64,000 bases of DNA from Acidibrevibacterium fodinaquatile (GTDB taxonomy: Bacteria > Pseudomonadota > Alphaproteobacteria > Acetobacterales > Acetobacteraceae). Positions 28,523-37,052 of this stretch are shown here, one piece after another. A program made the position numbers and the translations under genes. The stretch lies in contig NZ_CP029176.1 in the NCBI RefSeq assembly GCF_003352165.1, forward strand, positions 2,983,501-3,047,500, written 5' to 3'. The notes under the pieces are model-generated. The model was given only the letters and a program-made list of their open reading frames with translations, made no database searches and was not told the DNA's origin. Every line of letters starts with the position of its first letter. Positions within the stretch are counted from its first letter, which is position 1.

Positions 28523-28780
28523 TTGGCGCTGAGCCTGAAGAACAAAGAGACCGACCGCCTCGCCCGCGAGGTCGCCGCTCTGACGGGCGAGACGCTGACG
28601 GACGCGATCCGCAAGGCGCTGGCCGAACGGCTGGAGCGCGAGCGCCTGCGCCGGGGCGGAACGCTGCGGCTTGCCGATCGGCTGATGGAGATCGGCCGCC
28701 ACTGCGCTTCCTTGCCCGACCGCGATCCCCGCAGCCCGGATGAGATCGTCGGCTACGACGAAGCCGGCATGTGGCGCTGA
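28523..28780 (+). CDS. vapB: VapB-like antitoxin (Rv0623/Psk type)
   Basis: 85-aa antitoxin. The N-terminus LSLKNKETDRLAREVAALTG and ETLTDAIRKALAERLER form the ribbon-helix-helix of this VapB type. The C-terminal half (LPDRDPRSPDEIVGYDEAGM) is the toxin-binding tail. The start is TTG at 28523, preceded by GGGAGGTCGAG. Its stop is immediately followed by the vapC ATG. Lies inside the defence-like operon, 72 bp after the helicase stop. Confidence 0.9.
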   Translation: MALSLKNKETDRLAREVAALTGETLTDAIRKALAERLERERLRRGGTLRLADRLMEIGRHCASLPDRDPRSPDEIVGYDEAGMWR

Positions 28781-29185
28781 ATGGTTGTCGATACCTCGGC
28801 GCTGGTCGCGATCTTGCTCGGCGAGCCTGACGCCGAGCGCTTCGCGCGCGCGTTGAGCGCGGCACCGGTGCGGCTGATCTCCGCGGTCACACGGGTGGAG
28901 CTTTCCTTCGTCATCGGGAGTCGCAAGGGCGAGACGGGTCGCGCGGACCTTGAGCTGCTGCTGCGCGATGGCGGCTTCGACGTCGTCAGCGTCACGCCGC
29001 AGCAGGCGACGATCGCCATCGAGGCTTTCCGTCGCTACGGACGCGGCCGTCATCGCGCCGGGCTGAACATTGGCGACTGCTTTTCCTACGCGCTGGCCGT
29101 GGCGACCGACCATCCGCTGCTGTTCAAAGGCGATGATTTTATCCATACCGATCTGCAACCGGCCCTGCCGGCATCCGCGCCATGA
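28781..29185 (+). CDS. vapC: VapC-like PIN-domain toxin
   Basis: 134-aa PIN RNase toxin. Acidic metal ligands are D4 (MVVDTSALVAILLGEPD), the Glu of SAVTRVELSFVI and the Asp of LNIGDCFSYALAVA. Members cut tRNA or rRNA. No gap to vapB, and it overlaps the next gene by 4 bp (ATGA), so it is translationally coupled into the longer operon. Appears intact. Confidence 0.92.
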   Translation: MVVDTSALVAILLGEPDAERFARALSAAPVRLISAVTRVELSFVIGSRKGETGRADLELLLRDGGFDVVSVTPQQATIAIEAFRRYGRGRHRAGLNIGDCFSYALAVATDHPLLFKGDDFIHTDLQPALPASAP

Positions 29186-29613
29186 CCAAGCGCCAGAACA
29201 AGCTCCGGGATCGCCACGTCGTCCCCGCGGGATCGGTCACGGATGCGGACTTGCAGGCATTGGCAGCCCGACTGCGCTACGAGGGGATCGCAACCCATAA
29301 GCTCCACCCCGGTGATTACGGGTTCATCCCTCCGGTCAACCCGCGTCCCACCAAATCTCCGTGCGATGAACTGCGTCCACTCCTTCGCGCCGCAGCGGCA
29401 AGGCTGTTCCGGCAGGGGCTATTGGCCGGCATGGTCAGCCCCTTCGTTGCCGATGGCACCCCAAAATACGTCTGGGCCGTCGATGAAGACGGTGAGGTCT
29501 ATGAGGCCAAGACCAAGCCGCCGGATACGACCTATCACGGCTACCGCCTCGGGGATGACGAACGCGAAATGCGCCGCTACATTCTCGGCGAATGGAGAAA
29601 GCGATGCCCGTAG
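29182..29613 (+). CDS. Conserved hypothetical protein of the defence-like operon
   Basis: 143 aa, no family recognised. Basic start (MTKRQNKLRDRHVVPAG), a central segment with GDYGFIPPVNPRPTKSPCDE and PLLRAAAARLFRQGLLAGMV, and a well-structured end, YVWAVDEDGEVYEAKTKP then YHGYRLGDDEREMRRYILGE. No signal peptide or membrane segment. It overlaps vapC by 4 bp and the following gene by about 10 bp, so it is expressed with them. Role unknown; the position suggests a partner of the next protein. Confidence 0.7.
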   Translation: MTKRQNKLRDRHVVPAGSVTDADLQALAARLRYEGIATHKLHPGDYGFIPPVNPRPTKSPCDELRPLLRAAAARLFRQGLLAGMVSPFVADGTPKYVWAVDEDGEVYEAKTKPPDTTYHGYRLGDDEREMRRYILGEWRKRCP

Positions 29614-30914
29614 GGCTGGAGATCACCCTGGCGCCGGAACGGCTGGACGAGGGACCGCCCGAGGAACGGGCGTGCTTCGGCCTTTTCACGATCCGTGCCG
29701 GTGCGGCAGACCTCACCGCCGGGCTGGATTTCTACATCTCCGCCTACCGTCCTGGCCCCCTGGTCTCCGGCTATCACGCCGCCGAATGGTTCGCCTGGAA
29801 CTGGTGGCGGCTGCGCTACGAGCCGCGCTCTCCAGCGCCGGAATGGTGGCGTGCGCACAAGATGACCGCCATCGGCGAAGGCTATGTCTGGCCCAACCTG
29901 ACGATCTTTTCGGACGGCGTCAGGACCGCGCTGCTCGCCGAACCGTCCATCCGTCCGGATGCCAGGCCGTTCCGCTATCTCGGCGCCCACCCCTGCGTTC
30001 TCCCCTCCCGCGAATTCGAAGCGGCAGTGGATGCGTTTATTCCCCGCATCCTGGCCCGGCTTCGGGACCAGGGCGTGGGAGAGACGAACCTCGACGCAAT
30101 ATGGCGCGACGTGCTGGCCGAACGTGCCGACCCCGATCAGGTCCGGCGCCGGCGTCTGGAGGCACTACTGGGGCGTGACCCGGACGAGATCGAGGATGAC
30201 GCCGTGGACCGGCTGTTGGCCGACGCCGCTTCCCTGGGCGAAACTGCGGTCGAGGAACTCGCCGCCGACCGCGCCGGTGGCGGCGACGCGCTCACCGCCG
30301 CTGCGCTGGAGCGCCTCGCTGAGTCCGGCGGCACGGATGCCTCCCCCCGCGATGTCGTCCAACTCGCCCCCGGAACCTGCCTGCCATCCGGCCCGGAGGT
30401 CCCGGCGTGGCGCCTGGGGGCGGAGGCCGCGCAGATCTTGCGTGCCCAGCTCGGCCTCGGTGACGCGCCGGTCACAGACGCAAAGCTCGCTGAAATCGCT
30501 GGCACCCGGAAGCAGGCGCTTGAACGGCACATGGCGAGCCAGACGGTTTCCTTCGCCCTCGACCGCGATCCCGCCCATTCCCGCTTCGTTCTGCGCTCCC
30601 GCTGGCCAACCGGGCGGCGTTTTGAGCTGGCCCGCCTGCTCGCCGATCGGATCGTGACACCCGCGCCCGGCCGGCTGCACGCAGCCACGCGTGCTTATAC
30701 CTATCGCCAGAAGATGCAGCGCTCCTTCGCCGCCGAACTCCTCAGCCCTTTCGCCGCGGTGGACGCCATGCTGGCCGGAGACTATTCCGCAGAGGCGCAA
30801 GCGGACGTCGCCGAGCATTTCCGGGTCTCGGAGCGCACCATCCTGACCCTGCTGGTCAACCATCGCCGGGTGGATCGCGAGGAGCTGGACGAGGACCTCG
30901 GCGCCATTGCCTGA
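29604..30914 (+). CDS. ImmA/IrrE-like protein lacking the HExxH motif
   Basis: 436 aa from ATG 29604, which has GGAG six bases upstream (an in-frame ATG at 29592 is also possible). The N-terminal half is unfamiliar (Trp-rich AAEWFAWNWWRLRYEP). The C-terminal ~180 residues look like the ImmA/IrrE metallopeptidase layout: AAQILRAQLGLGDAPV, then FALDRDPAHSRFVLRS, then RRFELARLLADRIV where HExxH is expected, and finally RSFAAELLSPFAAVDAML and VAEHFRVSERTILTLLVNHR. The zinc motif is absent, so it would be a non-catalytic relative. Family assignment is my reading of the pattern. Confidence 0.6.
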   Translation: MPVGLEITLAPERLDEGPPEERACFGLFTIRAGAADLTAGLDFYISAYRPGPLVSGYHAAEWFAWNWWRLRYEPRSPAPEWWRAHKMTAIGEGYVWPNLTIFSDGVRTALLAEPSIRPDARPFRYLGAHPCVLPSREFEAAVDAFIPRILARLRDQGVGETNLDAIWRDVLAERADPDQVRRRRLEALLGRDPDEIEDDAVDRLLADAASLGETAVEELAADRAGGGDALTAAALERLAESGGTDASPRDVVQLAPGTCLPSGPEVPAWRLGAEAAQILRAQLGLGDAPVTDAKLAEIAGTRKQALERHMASQTVSFALDRDPAHSRFVLRSRWPTGRRFELARLLADRIVTPAPGRLHAATRAYTYRQKMQRSFAAELLSPFAAVDAMLAGDYSAEAQADVAEHFRVSERTILTLLVNHRRVDREELDEDLGAIA

Positions 30915-30932
30915 GCCGCCGAGGGGAACGCC

Positions 30933-33253
30933 GTGACGACCGTCCGCAAGAAACTCATCGAAGTCTCAATCCCGCTGGAGGCGATCAACGCCGCCTCGGC
31001 GCGGGAAAAGTCGATCCGGCATGGGCATCCGTCCACGCTGCATCTGTGGTGGGCGCGCAGGCCGCTGGCGACGTGCCGCGCGGTGTTGTTCGCGCAACTG
31101 GTGGATGATCCGTCCGCTTGGCCCGACCGGTTCCCGACCGAGGAGGCGCAGGAGGCAGAGCGGAAGCGGCTGCACCGGGTCATCGAGGCCATGGTGCCGT
31201 GGGAGGCCTCGAACAACGAGGCGATCCTGAACGCGGCGCGGTGGGAGATTGCGCGCTCGGTCGCGTGGGGCCTGGGCGAGGAGCCGCCGGCGCGCGACGA
31301 TGGGCGGGCGATCCTGGACTATCTGCAGACCAAGGCGCCGCCGGTCTATGATCCGTTCTCGGGCGGCGGGTCGATCCCGCTGGAGGCGCAGCGGCTAGGG
31401 CTGCGCGCCTATGGCTCAGACCTCAATCCGGTCGCCGTGCTGATCGGCAAGGCGCTGGTGGAGATCCCGCCGAAATTTGCCGGCCGCCCGCCGGTCAACC
31501 CGCGCGCGCAGACGGAAGCGGTGCACGGCCAGCTTCGCGGTTGGCGCGGCGCGCAAGGGCTGGCCGAGGATGTCCGCTATTACGGGCAATGGATGCGCGA
31601 CGAGGCTTCACTCCGCATCGGGCATCTCTATCCAAAGGCGACGCTGCCGGACGGGTCGCAGGCGACGGTGATCGCTTGGCTCTGGGCACGCACGGTACGC
31701 TCGCCCGACCCGAGGGCGAAAGGCGCGATGGTGCCGCTGGTCTCCTCGTTCCTGCTCTCCACCAAGGAGGGGAAGAAAGCCTGGGTCGAGCCGGTGATCG
31801 ATCCCGAAGCACCGGATGGCTGGCGCTTTGAGGTGCACACGGGGACGCTCTCGAAGGTGGATGAGGAGCGGCTGAAGAAGGGGACGAAGACCGGGCGTGG
31901 CACGCATTTTACGTGCGTTCTGACGGGTGCCGCGATCGATGGTGATCACGTAAAGGCTGAAGGTGTCGCAGGGCGCATGCAAGCGCGGCTTATGGCAATC
32001 GTTGCCGAAGGCAATCGCTCCCGTGTCTATCTGGCACCAAGCCCCACGCACGAGGAACTTGCAGAAACGGCGCGGCCTGAGTGGGTACCAGAGGGGAATC
32101 TGCCCGACGATCCGCGGAACTTTTGGACCGTCCAGTATGGTCTCAAAACGTTTGCCTCACTCTTCACCCCCCGCCAGTTGGTGGCGCTGACGACCTTTTC
32201 CGATCTCGTGGCCGAGGCCCGAGAAAAGGTGCTGGCCGACGCCCTGGGAGCGCGGGCGTCCCGCCCGCATTCCCCCCTCACGCCCAAAGCCGAATGGCAC
32301 TCCCGCCGCGGCCTGCCGCATTGGGAAGCCGGCGAGACGCCGCAATCCATCACCTTCCGCTTGGCCGATTCCCTGCCCCGCGATGTGATCGAACGCCTCA
32401 GCGAAGCGCGGGCCTCCGGTTTGCCTGCGGGCGAGACGCCCGCGCTCCAACGACAACGCTTCGAATCCCTGCTCGATTCCGGCCACGGCGAATGCCTCCT
32501 CGCGCGGCCCGAGCTTGCCGCAATCGTCGAAAACGCCCTGCTGCATTTCCATGGCACGCGCTATCGGCTGCATGCTTGGTGCATCATGCCCAATCATGTG
32601 CATGTGTTGGCAACGCCGCTACACGGGTTTTCGCTCTCCTCGATCGTGCATTCATGGAAATCGTTCACCGCGAAAGCGATCAACGCCGCGCTCGGGCGCA
32701 GCGGCGCGGTGTGGTTTGAGGAGTATTTCGACCGCGCGATCCGCGATGACGCGCATTTCGCTGCCGCTCAAGCCTATATCGAGGCCAATCCGGTGAAAGC
32801 CGGGCTGTGCGCGGCGCCGGAGGCGTGGGCGTTTTCGAGCGCGGGAGAAAAGGGGCGCAATCGTCTCGACCACATGCGGGCGGGACGCCCGCGCTCCGTT
32901 GACGAAATCCCCCTCCACGAAGGCGGCACCGGCGCTGCGGCCTACGCCGATGCGGTGGCGACGTATTTGGCATTGGTGGTTGGTCGCTCTACTGATGCCT
33001 GGAGTTCGATTACGTCATGGGCTTCGACAGGAGAGTTCATCCGTAACACGTTTGCACGTCAGGCGATCCCGATGGTTTGGGATTTCTCAGAGTGCAATCC
33101 GTTCAGTGGATCGACCGGAAATTTCAATAACGGTGTCGAATGGACCAGTGAGGCGCTCGCATGTGTGAGTGCGGCCGTATCAGGCTCAATCAGCCAAATT
33201 AGAGCTCAGAGAAACAACTACCCCGTGCGGCCCGTCCTTATTTCAACCGACCC
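30933..33253 (+). pseudogene. DUF1156-type adenine DNA methylase, N-terminal part, with in-frame RAYT, split by IS256
   Basis: Starts at GTG 30933 after GAGGGGAA, 18 bp behind the previous gene. The DUF1156 N-terminus is KKLIEVSIPLEAINAASARE with HPSTLHLWWARRPLATCRAV. The SAM motif is PVYDPFSGGGSIPLEAQRLG. From residue about 440 to 654 a REP-associated transposase is inserted in frame. The methylase then resumes (PLHEGGTGAAAYADAVATYL) and is cut by IS256 inside STDPPYY, the catalytic motif. The first part joined to 38351-39545 gives one 1171-aa frame. It should modify adenines at sites of the defence system. Confidence 0.87.
32252..32892 (+). mobile_element. RAYT (REP-associated Y1 transposase) inserted in frame in the methylase
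   Basis: The segment encodes a RAYT: SRRGLPHWEAGETP, ITFRLADSLP, the HUH motif in IMPNHVHVLATPLHGFSL, SIVHSWKSFTAKAIN, WFEEYFDRAIRDDAHFAAAQ and the Tyr in YIEANPVKAGL. It is bounded by inverted copies of the palindrome GCGGGCGTCCCGCCCGC (32252-32268 and 32876-32892). Including flanks the inverted match is about 24 bp. A third related palindrome is inside at 32427-32443. It has no own ATG near its N-terminus, so it is read only as part of the methylase, unless an internal GTG is used. Confidence 0.85.
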
Positions 33254-33275
33254 GGTGGCGTCGTGAAGTGTGTGG

Positions 33276-34444
33276 AACGTATGGCCCGCCCCGCCTGCAA
33301 GTGATTTTTCCGATGGACTGGTCAGTCTGCGTCAACGTATCCGGCCTCAGAGCAAGCTCTCGACCAAGATGGAGATCCGCGCGCTCTGGTTCTCATAATT
33401 CTGTCGGCGACAAGTCCGCCATTCCACACATCAGATTTCCAGAACGTATGGCCCGCCCCGCCTGCAAGTGATTTTTCCGATGGACTGGTCAGTCTGCGTC
33501 AACGTATCCGGCCTCAGAGCAAGCTCTCGACCAAGATGGAGATCCGCGCGCTCTGGTTCTCATAATTCTGTCGGCGACAAGTCCGCCATTCCACACATCA
33601 GATTTCCAGAACGTATGGCCCGCCCCGCCTGCAAGTGATTTTTCCGATGGACTGGTCAGTCTGCGTCAACGTATCCGGCCTCAGAGCAAGCTCTCGACCA
33701 AGATGGAGATCCGCGCGCTCTGGTTCTCATAATTCTGTCGGCGACAAGTCCGCCATTCCACACATCAGATTTCCAGAACGTATGGCCCGCCCCGCCTGCA
33801 AGTGATTTTTCCGATGGACTGGTCAGTCTGCGTCAACGTATCCGGCCTCAGAGCAAGCTCTCGACCAAGATGGAGATCCGCGCGCTCTGGTTCTCATAAT
33901 TCTGTCGGCGACAAGTCCGCCATTCCACACATCAGATTTCCAGAACGTATGGCCCGCCCCGCCTGCAAGTGATTTTTCCGATGGACTGGTCAGTCTGCGT
34001 CAACGTATCCGGCCTCAGAGCAAGCTCTCGACCAAGATGGAGATCCGCGCGCTCTGGTTCTCATAATTCTGTCGGCGACAAGTCCGCCATTCCACACATC
34101 AGATTTCCAGAACGTATGGCCCGCCCCGCCTGCAAGTGATTTTTCCGATGGACTGGTCAGTCTGCGTCAACGTATCCGGCCTCAGAGCAAGCTCTCGACC
34201 AAGATGGAGATCCGCGCGCTCTGGTTCTCATAATTCTGTCGGCGACAAGTCCGCCATTCCACACATCAGATTTCCAGAACGTATGGCCCGCCCCGCCTGC
34301 AAGTGATTTTTCCGATGGACTGGTCAGTCTGCGTCAACGTATCCGGCCTCAGAGCAAGCTCTCGACCAAGATGGAGATCCGCGCGCTCTGGTTCTCATAA
34401 TTCTGTCGGCGACAAGTCCGCCATTCCACACATCAGATTTCCAG
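33276..34444 (+). repeat. Seven tandem copies of a 167-bp unit
   Basis: Unit starts AACGTATGGCCCGCC and ends CAGATTTCCAG. Copies begin at 33276, 33443, 33610, 33777, 33944, 34111 and 34278. I see no differences between copies, implying recent amplification or gene conversion. No gene is encoded; short frames in it are artefacts. It lies 22 bp inside the left IS256 end and ends where IS110-related DNA begins (AACACCGATCG). There is no spacer variation, so it is not a CRISPR array. The 10-mer CATAATTCTG in the unit recurs once at 36976-36985 near the IS256 transposase. Confidence 0.95.
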
Positions 34445-34537
34445 AACACCGATCGACTGTCAGGCCATCTTTCTTCCACCACCCGCAAACATCATGGACC
34501 GGTAGCCGATCATCATATCAGCACCGGTCGATTTCGG

Positions 34538-34725
34538 TCACACCGTCACACCAACGGCTTTGGCGTCAAATTTGTCGCCGTGACGTAAGACGGCCCACGC
34601 AATCCGTGCCAGCTTATTGGCCAATGCGACGACTACGGCGTTCTTATGCACCCTGGTGATCAGCCCCCGCAGCCATCCGCCGAGTGGCGTGGCGCTGGTC
34701 AGCAGACCTGGCAGGGCGGAGCGTG
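34538..34725 (-). pseudogene. IS110-family transposase, C-terminal part, split by IS3
   Basis: The minus strand encodes SALPGLLTSATPLGGWLRGL, then ITRVHKNAVVVALANKLARI and a short tail to the TGA at 34538. This is the Transposase_20-side C-terminus of an IS110/IS1111 transposase. It joins the N-terminal part at 36051 as LIHGARSALPG once the IS3 and one copy of its 3-bp duplication are removed. The 93 bp to the tandem repeat is non-coding and probably belongs to the IS110 end. Confidence 0.85.
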
Positions 34726-34764
34726 TGAACCGCGCCGGGTTTTCCGGAGGCTGTTTTGTTTGAG

Positions 34765-35670
34765 TCAGGCCACCATGGCCAGCTCGTTCAGTTGTTCATA
34801 GTAGCGCGCCTCGGCCTCGGCGGGTGGGATATTTCCGATCGGCTCGAGGAGGCGGTTGTGATTGAACCAATGGACCCACGCGAGGGTGGCGAATTCCACG
34901 GCTTCGAGGTTGTGCCACGGTCCACGGCGGTGGATCAGTTCGGCTTTGAACAGGCCGTTGATCGTCTCGGCCAGCGCATTGTCGTAGGAATCGCCGATGC
35001 TTCCGACCGAGGGTTCGATGCCGACCTCGGCAAGCCGCTCGGTGTAGCGGATGCTGACATATTGCGAACCCCTATCGCTATGGTGGACCAGCCCAGCCCG
35101 CTGGGCGGGCCTCCGGTCATGCAGCGCCTGCTCGAGGGCATCGAGCACAAAACCGGTTTCGGCCGAGCGCGACACCCGCCAACCGACGATCCGCCGCGCG
35201 AAAGCATCGATGATGAAAGCGACATAGACGAACCCCTGCCAAGTGGCGACATAGGTAAAATCGCTCACCCACAGCATGTTCGGCCGTGGCACTCGGAACT
35301 GCCGGTTGACCTTGTCGCGCGGACAAGGGGCAGCCGGGTTGCTTATCGTGGTCTTTATCATCTTGCCACGGATCGCCCCGGCTAGTCCCATCTGCCGCAT
35401 CAGCCGCGCCGTTGTGCAACGGGCGATCTTTATCCCTTCCCGGCATAATTGCCGCCAGACTTTGCGCACGCCGTAGACCTGGAAATTCTCGTCCCAGACC
35501 CGACGGATCTCCGCCTCCAGCGCGCGATCACGCCGGGCACGGGGCGGCAAACGATCCGGCTTGGCACGACGCGCCGCATGCTCGTGATAGGTCGACGGGG
35601 CGATCGGCAATAGCTTGCAGATCGGCTCGACCCCGTGGACATCGCGATGCGCGTCGATGAACGCGATCAT
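34765..35670 (-). CDS. IS3 transposase OrfB
   Basis: 301-aa integrase-like DDE transposase. Catalytic residues are in [32 protein letters not shown] and [18 protein letters not shown]. The N-terminal HTH_21 region is [17 protein letters not shown]. Overlaps orfA by 4 bp. IS3 elements usually make the active OrfAB by a -1 frameshift near this junction. Appears intact. Confidence 0.95.
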   Translation of the reverse strand: MIAFIDAHRDVHGVEPICKLLPIAPSTYHEHAARRAKPDRLPPRARRDRALEAEIRRVWDENFQVYGVRKVWRQLCREGIKIARCTTARLMRQMGLAGAIRGKMIKTTISNPAAPCPRDKVNRQFRVPRPNMLWVSDFTYVATWQGFVYVAFIIDAFARRIVGWRVSRSAETGFVLDALEQALHDRRPAQRAGLVHHSDRGSQYVSIRYTERLAEVGIEPSVGSIGDSYDNALAETINGLFKAELIHRRGPWHNLEAVEFATLAWVHWFNHNRLLEPIGNIPPAEAEARYYEQLNELAMVA

Positions 35671-35999
35671 GGCTTGGCGCGGCGGTCGAGCTCCGCCGCT
35701 GCAAAATATGCCGATGCCTTGCGCAGGATCTCGTTCGCCTGCCGCAATTCACGGTTCTCCCGTTCCAGCGCCTTGATCCGCTCCTGCTCGGCACTGGTCG
35801 GCCCAGGACGCACTCCGCGATCGCGCTCCGCCTGGCGCACCCACACACGCAGCGTTTCCGCCGTGCAACCAATCTTCGCCGCTATCGAGCCGATCGCTTC
35901 CCATTGCGAAGCGTGATCCTTGCCATGATCCAATACCATCCGCACCGCGCGCTCGCGGACCTCAGGTGAAAATCTGTTCGATGTCTTCCTCTGTTCCAT
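35667..35999 (-). CDS. IS3 OrfA (helix-turn-helix protein)
   Basis: 110-aa DNA-binding protein of IS3. The N-terminal HTH is [20 protein letters not shown] with [18 protein letters not shown] leucine-zipper-like helix follows ([20 protein letters not shown]). Its TGA overlaps the ATG of orfB. Appears intact. Confidence 0.94.
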   Translation of the reverse strand: MEQRKTSNRFSPEVRERAVRMVLDHGKDHASQWEAIGSIAAKIGCTAETLRVWVRQAERDRGVRPGPTSAEQERIKALERENRELRQANEILRKASAYFAAAELDRRAKP

Positions 36000-36050
36000 C
36001 GCTCTATCCTACCCAAGAAAGGGGGCCTCCGGGATTCCCGGTGCGGTTCA

Positions 36051-36912
36051 GTGCACCATGGATCAACTGCTTGCGCAGATATTTGTTGCCGCGCTTGCTG
36101 ATCCCGACAAGCCGGGGTCGTCCGCCTGTCGTGATCTGACGCGGCACCAAACCCAGCCAGGCGGCAAGATCGCGGCCATGACCGAAACTCTCACCCTTGC
36201 CGATCGCGGCGATCAGCGCGGTGGCGTTGACCGGGCCGATACCAGGGATCGAAAGCAGCCTGCGGGCCGCCTCATCGGCGCGGGCACGAGCAACAAATTC
36301 GTCGTCGAAAGCCTCGATCCGGTGATCCAGTTCGCGCCATTCCTTCCGCATGTCGGCAATGAGCGCTTGCGTTCGTGGAGACAACGCGATGCTACCTCCG
36401 TCGTTCTGATCGAACCGCCCCACCAGATATTGCGCGAGCTTGCTCCGCCCCTTTGGCACGGTAATCCCCCGTTCAAGAAGGATAGCGCGTAGCTGATTGA
36501 TCAGCGCCGTACGTTCCACCACCAGGCGATCCCGCGCCCGATGCAACGTCTGCACGTCAAGCTGTTCCTCGCTTTTGAGATCTACAAAGCGCATCGTCGG
36601 CCGGGTCGCTGCTTCAGCGATCGCCTCGGCGTCCCGATCATCGTTCTTCTGCGCTTTCACATACGGGCGCACATATTCCGGCGACATCAGCCGGACCGTG
36701 TGACCCTGAGCCGCCAACAGCCGCCCGAGATAATGGGCGCCACAGCATGCCTCCATGGCGATCACACACGCCGGGATCTTCGCCGTAAAGGCCGTCACGC
36801 TGTCCGGCCGCATCCGGCGCCGTTTCACCACCGCGCCGCTCGCATCCAACCCCGCGAGACTGCAACTGTTCTTGCCCAGATCGATCCCCAATACCGCGAT
36901 CTCTTTCGTCAT
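36051..36912 (-). pseudogene. IS110-family transposase, N-terminal part, split by IS3
   Basis: From ATG 36912 (MTKEIAVLGIDLGKNSC): DEDD-type catalytic residues in GIDLGKN, CVIAMEACCGAHYLGRLL and KNDDRDAEAIAEA. Then LLSIPGIGPVNATALIAAIG and SKRGNKYLRKQLIHGA. The frame appears to continue to 36004, but those last residues ([12 protein letters not shown]) are encoded by the inserted IS3. The true C-terminus lies at 34538-34725. Ends of the IS110 itself are not defined; it sits between the tandem repeat and the IS256 transposase leader. Confidence 0.88.
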
Positions 36913-37052
36913 GGCACTTTCCTTTCGCTGGCCCCAGCAGACTATACACCGCCGGGGGAAAGGAGCGGGCCATCCCATAATTCTGGGTGGCGTAATCTCC
37001 GGGTGAGTTCAACCACCAGACTCGGCGTTGTCGCGCCGATGGAGATCACGCC

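Larger units (their letters stand above)
34726..36050 (-). mobile_element. IS3-family insertion sequence
   Basis: 1325-bp element with inverted ends: TGAACCGCGCCGGGTTTTCC at the left and TGAACCGCACCGGGAATCCC read inward from the right. The 3-bp duplication GTG (34723-34725 and 36051-36053) is normal for IS3. Carries orfA and orfB on the minus strand. It is inserted into the IS110 transposase gene, which makes it the most recent layer of this nest. Confidence 0.93.

Noticed and set aside
33276-34444. CRISPR array
   Set aside because: The units are 167 bp and directly adjacent, without variable spacers. No cas genes are present.
34303-34659. 118-codon plus-strand frame starting in the last tandem repeat
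   Set aside because: It crosses from the repeat into the antisense of the IS110 remnant, and the same N-terminal frame exists in the repeat copies. No protein family signal.
36004-36978. Intact 324-aa IS110 transposase
   Set aside because: The last residues are encoded by the inserted IS3, and the missing C-terminus is found 1.3 kb away. The first 22 residues are upstream DNA. It is a split gene.
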